Below are positions 11,018 to 20,411 of a stretch of 64,000 bases of DNA, piece after piece; within the stretch, counting starts at the first letter, position 1; each line of letters starts with the position of its first letter. The DNA comes from Anopheles merus (taxonomy: Eukaryota > Arthropoda > Insecta > Diptera > Culicidae), in NCBI RefSeq assembly GCF_017562075.2, contig NW_024427675.1:1-64000 (forward strand). The letters run 5' to 3'. A model generated the notes under the pieces. It was given only the letters and a program-made list of their open reading frames with translations, made no database searches and had not been told where the DNA came from. The translations under genes were made by a program, and so were the position numbers.

Positions 11018-11018
11018 A

Positions 11019-13685
11019 ATGGACAATATAGCAAGTGTGACAGTTTCCTACTGGAATGCAAATAGCATTTCAAAGAAAAAACTAGACCTAATTAATTTTC
11101 TCAACTCAAATGAAATAGATATTATGGCAATAACAGAAACATTCTTAAAACCTAGGCAGCGCTTTAGCTTGCCAAATTACCACATATATAGGTTAGATAG
11201 ACTAGAAGGGCCAAAAGGTGGAGTTCTATTACTGGTAAATAATAATATAAAGCATGAATTATTGCCTGCATTCAATTTAGACGTTATAGAGGCTATAGGA
11301 GTAAAAATAATTACAGACAGTACAACCATATCAATTGTTTCAGCATATCATCCTGGTGGCAACACTAATACACAAAAATTCAAAAAAGACATAAAAAAGT
11401 TAACGAACCGAAACAATACGTACTTTATTTGTGGAGACCTTAACGCACGACACAGATTGTGGAATTGTGCCTCTGCCAATCAAGCAGGTAAATGCCTATT
11501 TGATGAAATGCAAATAGGACAATTTTCCTTGTATCATCCTGGCTCTCCTACTTATTTTCCATCCAACCCCAATCGCTGCCCTTCAACAATAGATATAGTA
11601 CTTACAAATACAAATCTCGATATCTCCAACCCCGTTACGCTAACTGAACTAGCTTCGGACCACCTACCGGTAATTTTCCACATCAAGAACAAAACATTAA
11701 TTAAAAATCAGCACAGAAAGATACATAACTACTCTAAAGCAAATTGGAATCTTTTTAAAAACATTTTAAAAAATGAAATCAATACAGCCGAACTCAACAT
11801 AGGTAGGGTAGATCAACCAGAACAGATTGATGAACTCATTACTAATATTACGGAGGCCATAATTTCGGCACAAAATATTGCAGTTCCACAAGCAACTCCC
11901 GGTAAATTTAACATCGTAATACCAGACGATATTTTGACTCTTATTAAAATCCGTAACAAATATAGGAAAAAATGGCAAAGGCACAGAAACAATAGCACTT
12001 TTAAATCTTCATATCTTTTCCTTAAAACAACAATCGAAAACAAACTAAATATTGTTCTTAATTCGGCTTGGTCCAACAACCTGATTGCGATCAATAATAA
12101 TGACAATACGAATAACAGTAAATTATGGAAACTAGTAAGATCATTAAAAAACGAACCATCAACAATCCAGCCACTCAGAAACCATGAAAATATATTATTA
12201 ACACCCACAGAAAAATGTGAAGCCATCAAGAAGCATTTTGAAAATGCACACTATATAACTAGCCAGTATACGAGCCCTGTAGAAAATAAAGTTAATAGGA
12301 TCGTAAATAACTTTTTCCGTACTAACCCTGATGCTGATTTCACCCCTGCAAATTTCATCAAACCTTCAGATATTATTAAAACAATAAAACAAATCAAAAG
12401 CAAAAAATCAGCCAGACTAGACAAAATTAATAATACATTAATAAAAAACCTTCCAAGAAATGTTATAATATACCTAAACCTTATAATGAATAGTTCCCTA
12501 AAGCTAGGTTATTTTCCATCGAGTTGGAAAATAGCAAAAGTTGTTCCCATTCCTAAAGTTGGAAAAGATCTCAGTTTGGCATCAAATTACAGACCGATAA
12601 GTTTACTAAGTTGTCTGGGAAAATTATTTGAAAAACTTATCGTTAAAAAATTAAGAACTTATGTAGAAAACTCAAATATCATTCCTAAAGCACAATTTGG
12701 ATTTCAACCAAATTTATCAACTACTCACCAACTAAAAAGACTAAAATCAAATATAACATTTAATAGAGCTCTTAAAAAATCTACCGGGATCGTATTGCTA
12801 GATACAGAAAAAGCTTTTGACACTATATGGCACAATGGGTTACTTGCAAAACTGATCAAACTCAAATTCCCAAACTATTTGATTCATATTGCACGAAGTT
12901 TTATTACTGATAGGAAAAATAAAGTGACAATAAATTCCACCTATTCTGAAGCTTATACACCAGGAGCGGGCGTGCCGCAAGGAAGCATTCGTTCACCACT
13001 ACTGTTCAATATATACATTTCTGATTTCCCAAAAATGAAGAATTGTGTACAATACCTATTTGCTGATGATGTTGCTATTACTGCCTCCGGAAAAAGACCA
13101 AACACAATTATTAAAAATCTTAATTCAGCGCTTGATGTATATTCCAAGTATTGCCTAAAATGGAAACTTAAGATTAACGGTGACAAGTCCGAAGCTATGT
13201 TTTTCACGCGTTTTACAAGTACTAGAAAAAATCCTAGAAGACAGATCAAAATTTCATCTACAGATATACCGTGGAAATTAGCCGTAAGATATCTTGGCCT
13301 GATTTTTGACAAGAGATTAACGTTCAAATCACATATCGAAACTACTGTAATTAAATGTGAAAAAGTATTTCGTAGCTTGTATAGTTTAATTAATAGAAAA
13401 TCTAAGTGGAATATAGGCAATAAAATATTATTATATACATCCATAATAAGACCTATCATCACATATGCTTCGCCTGTTTGGAACAGTTGTGCTAAAACAC
13501 ATAAAATGAAACTACAAAGAACACAAAATAAGTTTCTGAAAACAATACTTAATGTACCACCATGGTTCAGAACAAGAACTCTTCATTCAATTTGCCAGGT
13601 TCCCTCAATCGAAAAATTCACGGCAAAAATAGTTCAAAAATTCAATACAAGATTCATAAACAGTAACTTACACGAGCACAATTAG
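11019..13685 (+). CDS. Non-LTR ORF2: endonuclease-reverse transcriptase
   Basis: Enzyme for target-primed reverse transcription, 888 residues. The N-terminal third is an APE-type endonuclease (WNANSISKKK, ITETF, CGDLNARH, STIDIV, and the SDH catalytic motif in LASDHLPV near residue 213). The reverse transcriptase follows from about residue 490 to 760: YRPISLLSCLGKLFEKLI, GFQPNLSTTHQL, LDTEKAFDTIW with the first catalytic Asp, VPQGS, and the catalytic FADD box in YLFADDVAI. The C-terminus has the LRRTQNKF-like and PPWFRTRTLH block typical of the Jockey clade, with no RNase H domain. The start is the ATG one base after the ORF1 stop. The frame is intact, so the product could be active. Confidence 0.94.
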   Translation: MDNIASVTVSYWNANSISKKKLDLINFLNSNEIDIMAITETFLKPRQRFSLPNYHIYRLDRLEGPKGGVLLLVNNNIKHELLPAFNLDVIEAIGVKIITDSTTISIVSAYHPGGNTNTQKFKKDIKKLTNRNNTYFICGDLNARHRLWNCASANQAGKCLFDEMQIGQFSLYHPGSPTYFPSNPNRCPSTIDIVLTNTNLDISNPVTLTELASDHLPVIFHIKNKTLIKNQHRKIHNYSKANWNLFKNILKNEINTAELNIGRVDQPEQIDELITNITEAIISAQNIAVPQATPGKFNIVIPDDILTLIKIRNKYRKKWQRHRNNSTFKSSYLFLKTTIENKLNIVLNSAWSNNLIAINNNDNTNNSKLWKLVRSLKNEPSTIQPLRNHENILLTPTEKCEAIKKHFENAHYITSQYTSPVENKVNRIVNNFFRTNPDADFTPANFIKPSDIIKTIKQIKSKKSARLDKINNTLIKNLPRNVIIYLNLIMNSSLKLGYFPSSWKIAKVVPIPKVGKDLSLASNYRPISLLSCLGKLFEKLIVKKLRTYVENSNIIPKAQFGFQPNLSTTHQLKRLKSNITFNRALKKSTGIVLLDTEKAFDTIWHNGLLAKLIKLKFPNYLIHIARSFITDRKNKVTINSTYSEAYTPGAGVPQGSIRSPLLFNIYISDFPKMKNCVQYLFADDVAITASGKRPNTIIKNLNSALDVYSKYCLKWKLKINGDKSEAMFFTRFTSTRKNPRRQIKISSTDIPWKLAVRYLGLIFDKRLTFKSHIETTVIKCEKVFRSLYSLINRKSKWNIGNKILLYTSIIRPIITYASPVWNSCAKTHKMKLQRTQNKFLKTILNVPPWFRTRTLHSICQVPSIEKFTAKIVQKFNTRFINSNLHEHN

Positions 13686-14064
13686 AAATAATTAGAAATC
13701 CTGTCTAATCCTACAATACCACCTAAAATCCACAATCCCAAAATCCCAATACTCCTATTGCATTGAAAACGTTAAATCAAGTATAAGAACTTAAAATTGA
13801 ACTGTATATGAAATCCATAACGTTAAGAATTAGACTCTAAGTAAGTTAAGTAAAATTTTTTTTTTTTCTTTTGAATGTGAGGTAGGTTTTTGATGAAAAC
13901 AGTTTTCCTACTCAAGTTTAAAACCCCATGATGGATTAATATTATGTTACAGTCAGCTAAGCCAAGAACAGTTTCAGTTAGCGAGGAAAAATGAAATTGA
14001 ACCCACTATTTACCGAATTTCGAATCGTCATTGTAAAACACAGATAATTATCTCAGAAATACAT

Positions 14065-14085
14065 TACTACTACTACTACTACTAC
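14065..14085 (+). repeat. (TAC)7 3' tail of the Jockey-type element
   Basis: Seven TAC units directly before the second target duplication form the 3' terminus. A 400-bp 3' untranslated region (13686-14064) precedes it. Confidence 0.85.
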
Positions 14086-14086
14086 T

Positions 14087-14100
14087 AATGGAATTATTTT
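14087..14100 (+). repeat. Target-site duplication of the Jockey-type element (3' copy)
   Basis: Exact repeat of AATGGAATTATTTT at 9697-9710. Confidence 0.95.
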
Positions 14101-14595
14101 GCTTTAAGTTTCTACGTTTCTATGAAACAATTTCATTTTTGTTAGCCATGTTAAAATAAATCATTTGTTAGGCATACCTTTCTAAGATAAAAACAATTTA
14201 TTTTGTTCCTAAATTTTGGCTGATCTTGAGAAATAAAAAGGCTGATCAAGGGACAAATACACCGAGCCATATAACCTAAGATGAGGTCCACTTAATACAG
14301 TTCATAGACATATTTTATTAGGATGAAAATATGCATGGTTTGATGATTGTGTTATTAACATTTGGTAATTTAGTATGTTTCATAAACAATAACCAATAAT
14401 GCCATAAAACATTATTTACATAATTCTACTGTTGTATCTAAATTTCTACGAACCTTACCTTGTAGTAAAGCGTCCTCCTTGGAATTTGTTGTAAACGAAA
14501 GTAATTTTTATCAAATTCCTAAATGTATTTTGCTATCCATCTGTGTTTTACTCATAGACATACAAGCTGCTTTACGCTCTATTTTGGACTCTACG
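14101..14595. other. Right palindrome arm between Jockey insertion and hAT remnant
   Basis: Mirror of 4816-5217 except for about 100 bp at 14322-14440 that the left arm lacks. No gene. Confidence 0.6.
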
Positions 14596-16687
14596 ATGTC
14601 TTCTAGTGAAATTTGGCAGCATTTCGAAAGAGTGGATAGCGGGGTAAAATGCATATACTGTAGCTTGATGTTGGGGTCTGATAGCACTTCTAACTTACGA
14701 CGACATATGAAGAGAAAGCATCACTCAACTCCTATAAATAGAGCCGAACCAACTTCAGATAACGAGCAAGAATCCTCATCTTCTGCAAAATCATCACGCA
14801 CAATAGACAATTATTTTATATCTAAGACCAGTCTGTCACCAAATGCAGTTAAAAATTTAGATAAACTGCTAATATTATTAATATGTAAAGAATATTATCC
14901 ATTTTCTATCGTTGAGGATCACTATTTCAAAGCATTTATAAAAGAATTGAATCCAAATTATAATGTACCAACCAGAAAAACATTAGCTAATTCCGCGTTA
15001 CCAAAAATTTACAACGAAACTTTGGAATATGTTAAAGCCAAACTAATATCAGATAGTTCTATTACTCTAACTGCTGATGCATGGTCGAGTATAAATGGAA
15101 CCAGTTTCCTTGCCATAACAGCTCATTTTATAAATGATAACTTCAAACTATCTGCATTTCTAATAGATTGCTCGGAATTCGAAAAAGATCACACCGGGAG
15201 CAATATAGCAAAATATATCGAACACGTTACCAACAAATTAGAAATTCATGGAAGAATAGCAACAATAGTAACAGACAATGCATCTAATATGATAGCATCA
15301 GCAAGAGCACTTGGCATTGAACACCTTCCATGCGGTGCACATACCATAAATTTAGCAGTTCAAAAATCTATTAGCAATACTATAGAAAAAACAATAGAAA
15401 TAGTAAAAAATGTGGTCATGCATTTTCGGAGAAGCAACAAAGCAATGCAAAAACTTTCAGAAGTGCAGCAAAATTTGAAATTACCACAACAAAAACTTAA
15501 ACAGGACTGCCCAACACGATGGAACTCTACGTATGAAATGCTAGATCGCTTCTATAAAAATAAAATTCCTATTTTATCATGCATTGCCACACTTAAGATA
15601 AGTTCAAAACTTAATGAAAATCACTGGGAAATCGTAGAAGAAACTGCTAAAGTCCTCCGATATTTGGATTCAACAACTAAAGAAATAATGGCGGAAAAAA
15701 CAGTTACATTATCAAAATTGGGTGTGCTGATAAAATCTTTGATTATTCAATTAAGAGCGCTATCATCTCATTAACATACAAACGCCAAACAGCTAGCCAC
15801 AGAAATTATGTCAGGGATTGAAGATAGGTTCAACACTCGTAGCTATAAGGACATTTCATCATTAGCAATTCTACTTGATCCAAGGTTTAAAAAAGAAGGT
15901 GTTATAACTGCTTTCGGATGTTGTTCAAACTTCTGCAAGCCGTATACTTATTTTAGACAGCTTGAGGCGAGCGCCAAAATTAAAATATATTTACCCAGAT
16001 TCGACCCGAAAAGAACGTTCGTATAGCATTCGCTCCTATTTATAATCTTTCCGTTTACCGCCATTTCGTTTCCATCAAACCTTTTTCTATCGTTTTGGCC
16101 GATTATCCTTCGCTAATATTTCACGCTTCCGATCTCTCAATCCTATGGCATAGCTCTAGCCATCCTACACTGTCAGTGCCGCTCAACTCTGTTCGTAACA
16201 GAAGGGTTCTTAGGAAATTCCATAGAATACGAGAAGGCGTATGCTTGTTTACTTGAAAAATTAATTCCATTTAAAATTCAATGCGAAAATGAAATATCTA
16301 CTGTAGAAGAATGTACAGAAATTATACAGGACGATGATATATGGGGTGTATTTAAACAGCATGTTCAACCACAACCCAGTGGTGTTACCAATAATCCTAT
16401 TTTAACAGCTATTGCAGAGCTAGATCGATATTTACAAGAAAAAAAATCTAAAAATTAGTGAAGATCCTCTCAATTGGTGGAAGAGTAGATTAGAAATATA
16501 CCCTGGATTAGCAAAACTTGCGCAAAAATAATTGAGTATTCCAGCAACTTCTGTTCCCTGTGAGAGAGTTTTTTCGAAAACAGGACAGATGTTGACTCAA
16601 AAAAGAAGTCGACTTGGAAGCAGGAAAGTAAAGGAAATGGTATTCGTTCAATACAACTACAAAATGAAAGAAGGAAAGGATAAATAG
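14596..16687 (+). pseudogene. BED-finger hAT transposase, right-arm copy, decayed
   Basis: Mirror of the remnant at 2733-4815. The likely start is the ATG at 14596 (MSSSEIWQHF); the frame is also open upstream to 14479. The first 392 codons are open to 15774: BED finger (residues about 3-40, CIYC with a downstream histidine pair), TADAWSS, DCSEFEKDHTGSNIA, TDNASNM, PCGAHTINLAV and CPTRWNSTYEM, all hAT hallmarks. A stop at 15772-15774, the insertion of about 0.2 kb ending at 16200, and a base gain near 16441-16447 destroy the rest. The C-terminal IPATSVPCERVFS motif survives near 16539-16577. It points outward, divergent from the left copy. Confidence 0.88.
15985..16200 (-). mobile_element. 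LTR-like insertion inside the hAT transposase (right copy)
   Basis: Mirror of the insertion at 3216-3430, ending GTTCGTAACA at 16191-16200. The inner boundary is approximate. Confidence 0.4.
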
Positions 16688-17107
16688 GTTAACATGCGAT
16701 TGAAATTGTAATAAAACCAAATCACGAATTAATAAGAAGTAATGTATTAAATTAAAATTCAACTTGACTTTGTGAACTCCAATTGTATGTATTTTAAGTT
16801 CTATAAATATAAACTAACAATCATCAAACAAAATTGAAATAGCCTTATTGTTGTTGACTTCATATAATGGGAAGCATTCGGGAAGTATAAGGTAAAAGGA
16901 ATTTTTAATGCGACGGTAAATATTTTAAAGGTAAATATTATTGCAAGAAAGAAATATTTAAAACAGAAAGAAATTTTTTATACCGCATCGTACATTCTGG
17001 ATGCATTATTTGAAACAGAACACATTCATCAATAACTTTCTTAACGATAGTGACCAGTCATTTTGGGCATAAGTAATTGCATCGCCAACATAAACTGCTC
17101 GCCCGGC

Positions 17108-17571
17108 CTTGACCGGACTCATCCCGACCCATCTGGACTCATCCAAACTAATCCAGACTCATTCGGACTCATCCAGACGCATTCGGACTGATCCAGACTC
17201 ATTCGGACTGATCCAGACTCATTCGGACTGATCCAGACTCATTCGGACTGATCCAGACTCATTCGGACTGATTCGGACTGATTCGAAGTGATCAAGAGTG
17301 ATCCGGACTCATTCGGACTCATTCGGACTGATCCAGACTGATCCGAACTCATTTGAACTGATCCGGAGTAATCCAGATTGATCCGGACTGATCCGGAGTG
17401 ATCCGGAGTGATCCGGAGTGATCCGGAGTAATCCGGAGTGATCCGGAGTAATCCGGAGTGATCCGGACTGATCGGAGTAATCCGGACTGATCCGGAGTGA
17501 TCCGGACTGATCCGGACTGATCCGGACTGATCCAGAGTGATCCGGACTGATCCGGACTGATCCGGAGTGAT
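17108..17571. repeat. 10-bp satellite array, right arm
   Basis: Reverse-complement counterpart of the left array: 20-bp diverged units at 17108-17350, then homogeneous GTGATCCGGA-type 10-mers to 17571. About 100 bp shorter than the left array, which is expected of an unstable tandem repeat. It abuts the tandem 1.02-kb units directly. Confidence 0.95.
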
Positions 17572-18596
17572 AAAGAGAACGAAATGTTCAGGCGAGGGGT
17601 AGGTAGAAACACGCGGTGGGGGCCCGGCCCAAGATCGGATCCGAAGTCCGTTGTTTTGGGCTCGAAATTAAAAATGGCGGATGGAGCGCTACCACGGAGA
17701 GAATGCGCTCTCTTGCTTACCTTTAAAATACACGAGGCGCTCTCGCTGTAAAGAACGCTCGCTCGCGCTGTTTCATCATACCCCTTCCTTCCCGTTTCTT
17801 TCGGCTTGCGCAGAGCTGAGCTGGTACCCCCTCCCACTTGATTCCAGCGAATTGCGCTGCGCTGGACTGACACCCCCTCCCACTTGTTTCTTTCGTAGCA
17901 CGCTGTGCGCTTCCCTTCATTCGGACTTGGTGCAGCCGAATCAAAACAAAAATTTGAACACATTAAACTTGGTTTATATTTTATCACTTTTATTGCAAAT
18001 AAAGGGGCATTTTCGCACATAGCTTCACACAATCTTGCCACAACATCACACACATTATTTATATTTAAAAAATCGTCTTATTTAAAATAGCCGTCTAACT
18101 GCATGAATACCTTTGTTGCTGTTCAATGCAGTAAAAAAATATTGAAATAAAGCAGCGCAAATCACACATTTAAGATAAATGGTAAAAGAAAAGCGCAGCT
18201 TCATTTCAATGTGCACAACACTTCAACACTTAGCGAATCTTCGATCGCCCGGGACTTAGGCTAACACGCGCGCGGCCTTTCACGGCAAACGCTTGAGCTG
18301 AACTGACGATTTTGTGTGGTGGCAAGAAAGGGAGCGCACAGAGGAACACTCGCTGCACTAGTGCGAGCGAGACACCGATAGCAGCATGCCGCTGCGAGAA
18401 AACCAAACTGAGCGCGCAGGCTGAAAGTGAACGCACACATTCACACATGTGTAATTGTGTGAGTGCAAAAACTGTGTAGAAAACAAAACACGCTCGCGCC
18501 TCCGCGTAATTCCGCGTATTTCCAACCGTCTCCCCATGCTTCTACATGCCCCTCGCCTGAAAGTCGCACACTTTTTCATTCTCATTGCTAGTAGGG
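17572..18596. repeat. 1.02-kb tandem unit, copy 1, with inverted ends
   Basis: Begins AAAGAGAACGAAATG and ends CATTGCTAGTAGGG; it is repeated head-to-tail at 18597-19618. Near both ends lies the same motif in inverted orientation (TTCAGGCGAGGGG near 17588 and its complement CCCCTCGCCTGAA near 18549), so each unit could be a non-autonomous TIR element. It has no credible gene; the overlapping reading frames are unsupported. Confidence 0.75.
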
Positions 18597-19618
18597 AAAG
18601 AGAACGAAATTTTCAGGCGAGGGGTAGGTAGAAACACGCAGTGGGGGTCCGGCTCAAGATCGGATCCGAAGTTCGTTGTTTTGGGCTCGAAATTAAAATG
18701 GCGGATGGAGCGCTACCACGGAGAGAATGTACTCTCTTGCTTGCCTTTAAAATACACGAGGCGCTCTCGCTGTAAAGAATGGTCGCTCGCGCTATTTCAT
18801 CATACCCCTTCCTTCCCGTTTCTTTCGGCTTGCGCAGAGCTGAGCTGGTACCCCCTCCCACTTGATTCCAGCGAATTGCGCTGCGCTGGACTGACACACC
18901 CTCCCGCTCGTTTCTTTCGTAACGCGCTGTGCGCTTCCCTTCATTCGGACTTGGTGCACCCGAATCAAAACAAAAACTTTTACACATCAAACTTGGTTTA
19001 TATTTTATCACTTTTATTGCAAATAAAAGCACATTTTAACATATAGCTTCACACAATCTTGCTAGAAACCACACACATTCATTATATAAAAAATCGTCGT
19101 ATTTCAAAAAGCCGTCTAACTGCGTGGATCCCGTTGTTGATGTTCAATACAGCAAAAAAAACATTGAAATAAAGCAGTGTAAATCACACATTTAAGATAA
19201 ATGGTGAAAGAAAAGCGCAGCTTCATTTCAATGTGCACAACACTTCAACACTTTGCGAAACTTCGATCGCCAGGGACTTAGGCTAAATCGCGCGCGGCCT
19301 TTCACGGCGAACGCTTGAGCTGAACTGACGATTTTGTGTGGTGGCAAGAAAGGGAGCGCACAGAGGAACACTCGCTGCACTAGTGCAAGCGAGACACCGC
19401 GATACCAGCATGCCGCTGCGAGAAAACCAAACTGAGCGCGCAGGCTGAAAGTGAACGCACACATTCACACATGTGTAATTGTGTGAGTGCAAAAACTGTG
19501 TAGAAACCAAAACGCTCGCGCCTCCGCGTATTTCCGCGTATTTCCAACCGTCTCCCCATGCTTCTACATGCCCCTCGCCTGAAAGTCGCACACTTTTTCA
19601 TTCTCATTGCTAGTAGGG
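18597..19618. repeat. 1.02-kb tandem unit, copy 2, with inverted ends
   Basis: Second copy of the preceding unit, several percent diverged from it (point changes and small indels), with the same inverted TTTCAGGCGAGGGG ends (near 18614 and 19570). Confidence 0.75.
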
Positions 19619-19933
19619 GATGCTTCACACTCTTTATTCTCTTCTTTTTGCAGTTCGCTTATCCCACAAGAGGATTCACAAATGTGTTCTCACATACTTA
19701 CATACACACACACGGTGGTTGGTAGATTGGCGCGGCTGTTTCCAGTTCTGCCTTCTCTTCTTTCTCTTTCTTCACACCACTCTGGAGCCCGTTTGGTGGT
19801 GCGCGTGTTGAGCCTGCTTGGTTCAGGAAAGATGTCATCAGATTTGGCGCGTCTCAACCGCGGTGTTGTATGAAGGCTGTAGATAGGCTGAGACAGATAG
19901 AAGACTACGGATAGTGCAGTACGGGAAAGTGTT
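19619..19933 (+). repeat. Non-coding repeat X, 5' part, interrupted by gypsy A
   Basis: Matches 51331-51890 (TGCTTCACACTCTTTATTCT at its start, GTGCAGTACGGGAAAGTGTT at its end) except for an internal deletion. The match resumes at 29936 after gypsy A. No coding capacity was seen. Confidence 0.7.
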
Positions 19934-20120
19934 TGTGGTGAATATATAACGGTACAAACGCTCAACTTGGCGACATAAATTGGGCTCTGAGCCGACCACA
20001 AAATCTCTCTACGATTATTACGAATAAACGCTCTCCTCTATTTCACCAACCTAAGAGAACGGACGTGATTAAAACCGCTACAAACTCATCATCCGAAACC
20101 CTACTTAGAAAACCCCCAAA
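19934..20120 (+). repeat. Gypsy A 5' LTR
   Basis: Starts TGTGGTGAATATATAACGG and ends AAAACCCCCAAA, with an AATAAA polyadenylation signal inside (ACGAATAAACG). Pairs with 29749-29935. Confidence 0.9.
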
Positions 20121-20121
20121 C

Positions 20122-20139
20122 TGGTGACCTCGACGTGAT
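20122..20139 (+). promoter_or_regulatory. Gypsy A primer binding site (tRNA-Trp)
   Basis: TGGTGACCTCGACGTGAT: complementary to the 3' end of insect tRNA-Trp with one mismatch, located one base after the LTR. Confidence 0.78.
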
Positions 20140-20156
20140 CGTGAGCGAAAGTGAAT

Positions 20157-20372
20157 TGTTGGGAATATTTAACGATCAACCGTCAAAGTTAGCGAATTCA
20201 AAATATTAACGAACTTAATGACATTTAACGAACGAAGTGTCAAAGGTAGGAAGACGGCTGCTTTGGAAGTGTCAGATTGGAAACCACATGGTACAGAACA
20301 CAACGTAGGGCAGACAACACAACAACATATTCCTAAATAAAAGAATTCTATTTTCACTAAAATCACCCAACA
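20157..20372 (+). repeat. BEL-1 5' LTR
   Basis: Begins TGTTGGG, ends CCAACA. A TGGTGCCTAAGGACCTGG sequence at 20375-20392 is the likely primer binding site, two bases after the LTR. Confidence 0.9.
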
Positions 20373-20411
20373 TATGGTGCCTAAGGACCTGGATTACTGG
20401 TGAAAGTGAAA

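Larger units (their letters stand above)
9711..14086 (+). mobile_element. Complete Jockey-clade non-LTR retrotransposon
   Basis: 4,376 bp with a 14-bp perfect target duplication on both sides, an internal promoter at its first bases, ORF1 (gag-like, zinc knuckles) and ORF2 (endonuclease plus reverse transcriptase, no RNase H), and a 3' end made of seven TAC repeats instead of poly(A). Both frames are open. The left palindrome arm has no copy, so it inserted after the palindrome formed. ORF2 length and domain content fit the Jockey clade; the trinucleotide tail is less usual for it. Confidence 0.93.
1740..17571. repeat. Giant inverted repeat (palindrome), centre about 7462
   Basis: Sequence read leftward from 7445 reappears as the reverse complement read rightward from 7479. 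Paired landmarks add to about 14,925: the SINE at 5383-5571 with 9354-9542, and identical stretches at 6650-6925 with 7999-8274. Beyond the Jockey insertion in the right arm the pairing resumes at once (hAT remnant 2733-4815 with 14596-16687, satellite with satellite). Each arm is about 5.7 kb without the insertion. The arms differ by scattered substitutions, single-base indels and one indel of about 100 bp near 4965/14322-14440, so they have diverged somewhat. The unpaired spacer is 7446-7478. Confidence 0.93.

Noticed and set aside
9697..14100. Possibility that the 4.4-kb block is a host gene between palindrome arms
   Set aside because: Endonuclease-RT coding, terminal repeat tail and exact target duplication show a retrotransposon.
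17349..19591. Overlapping frames of up to 234 codons in the 1.02-kb units
   Set aside because: They are on opposite strands, differ between the two copies by frame-breaking indels, and partly read through satellite.
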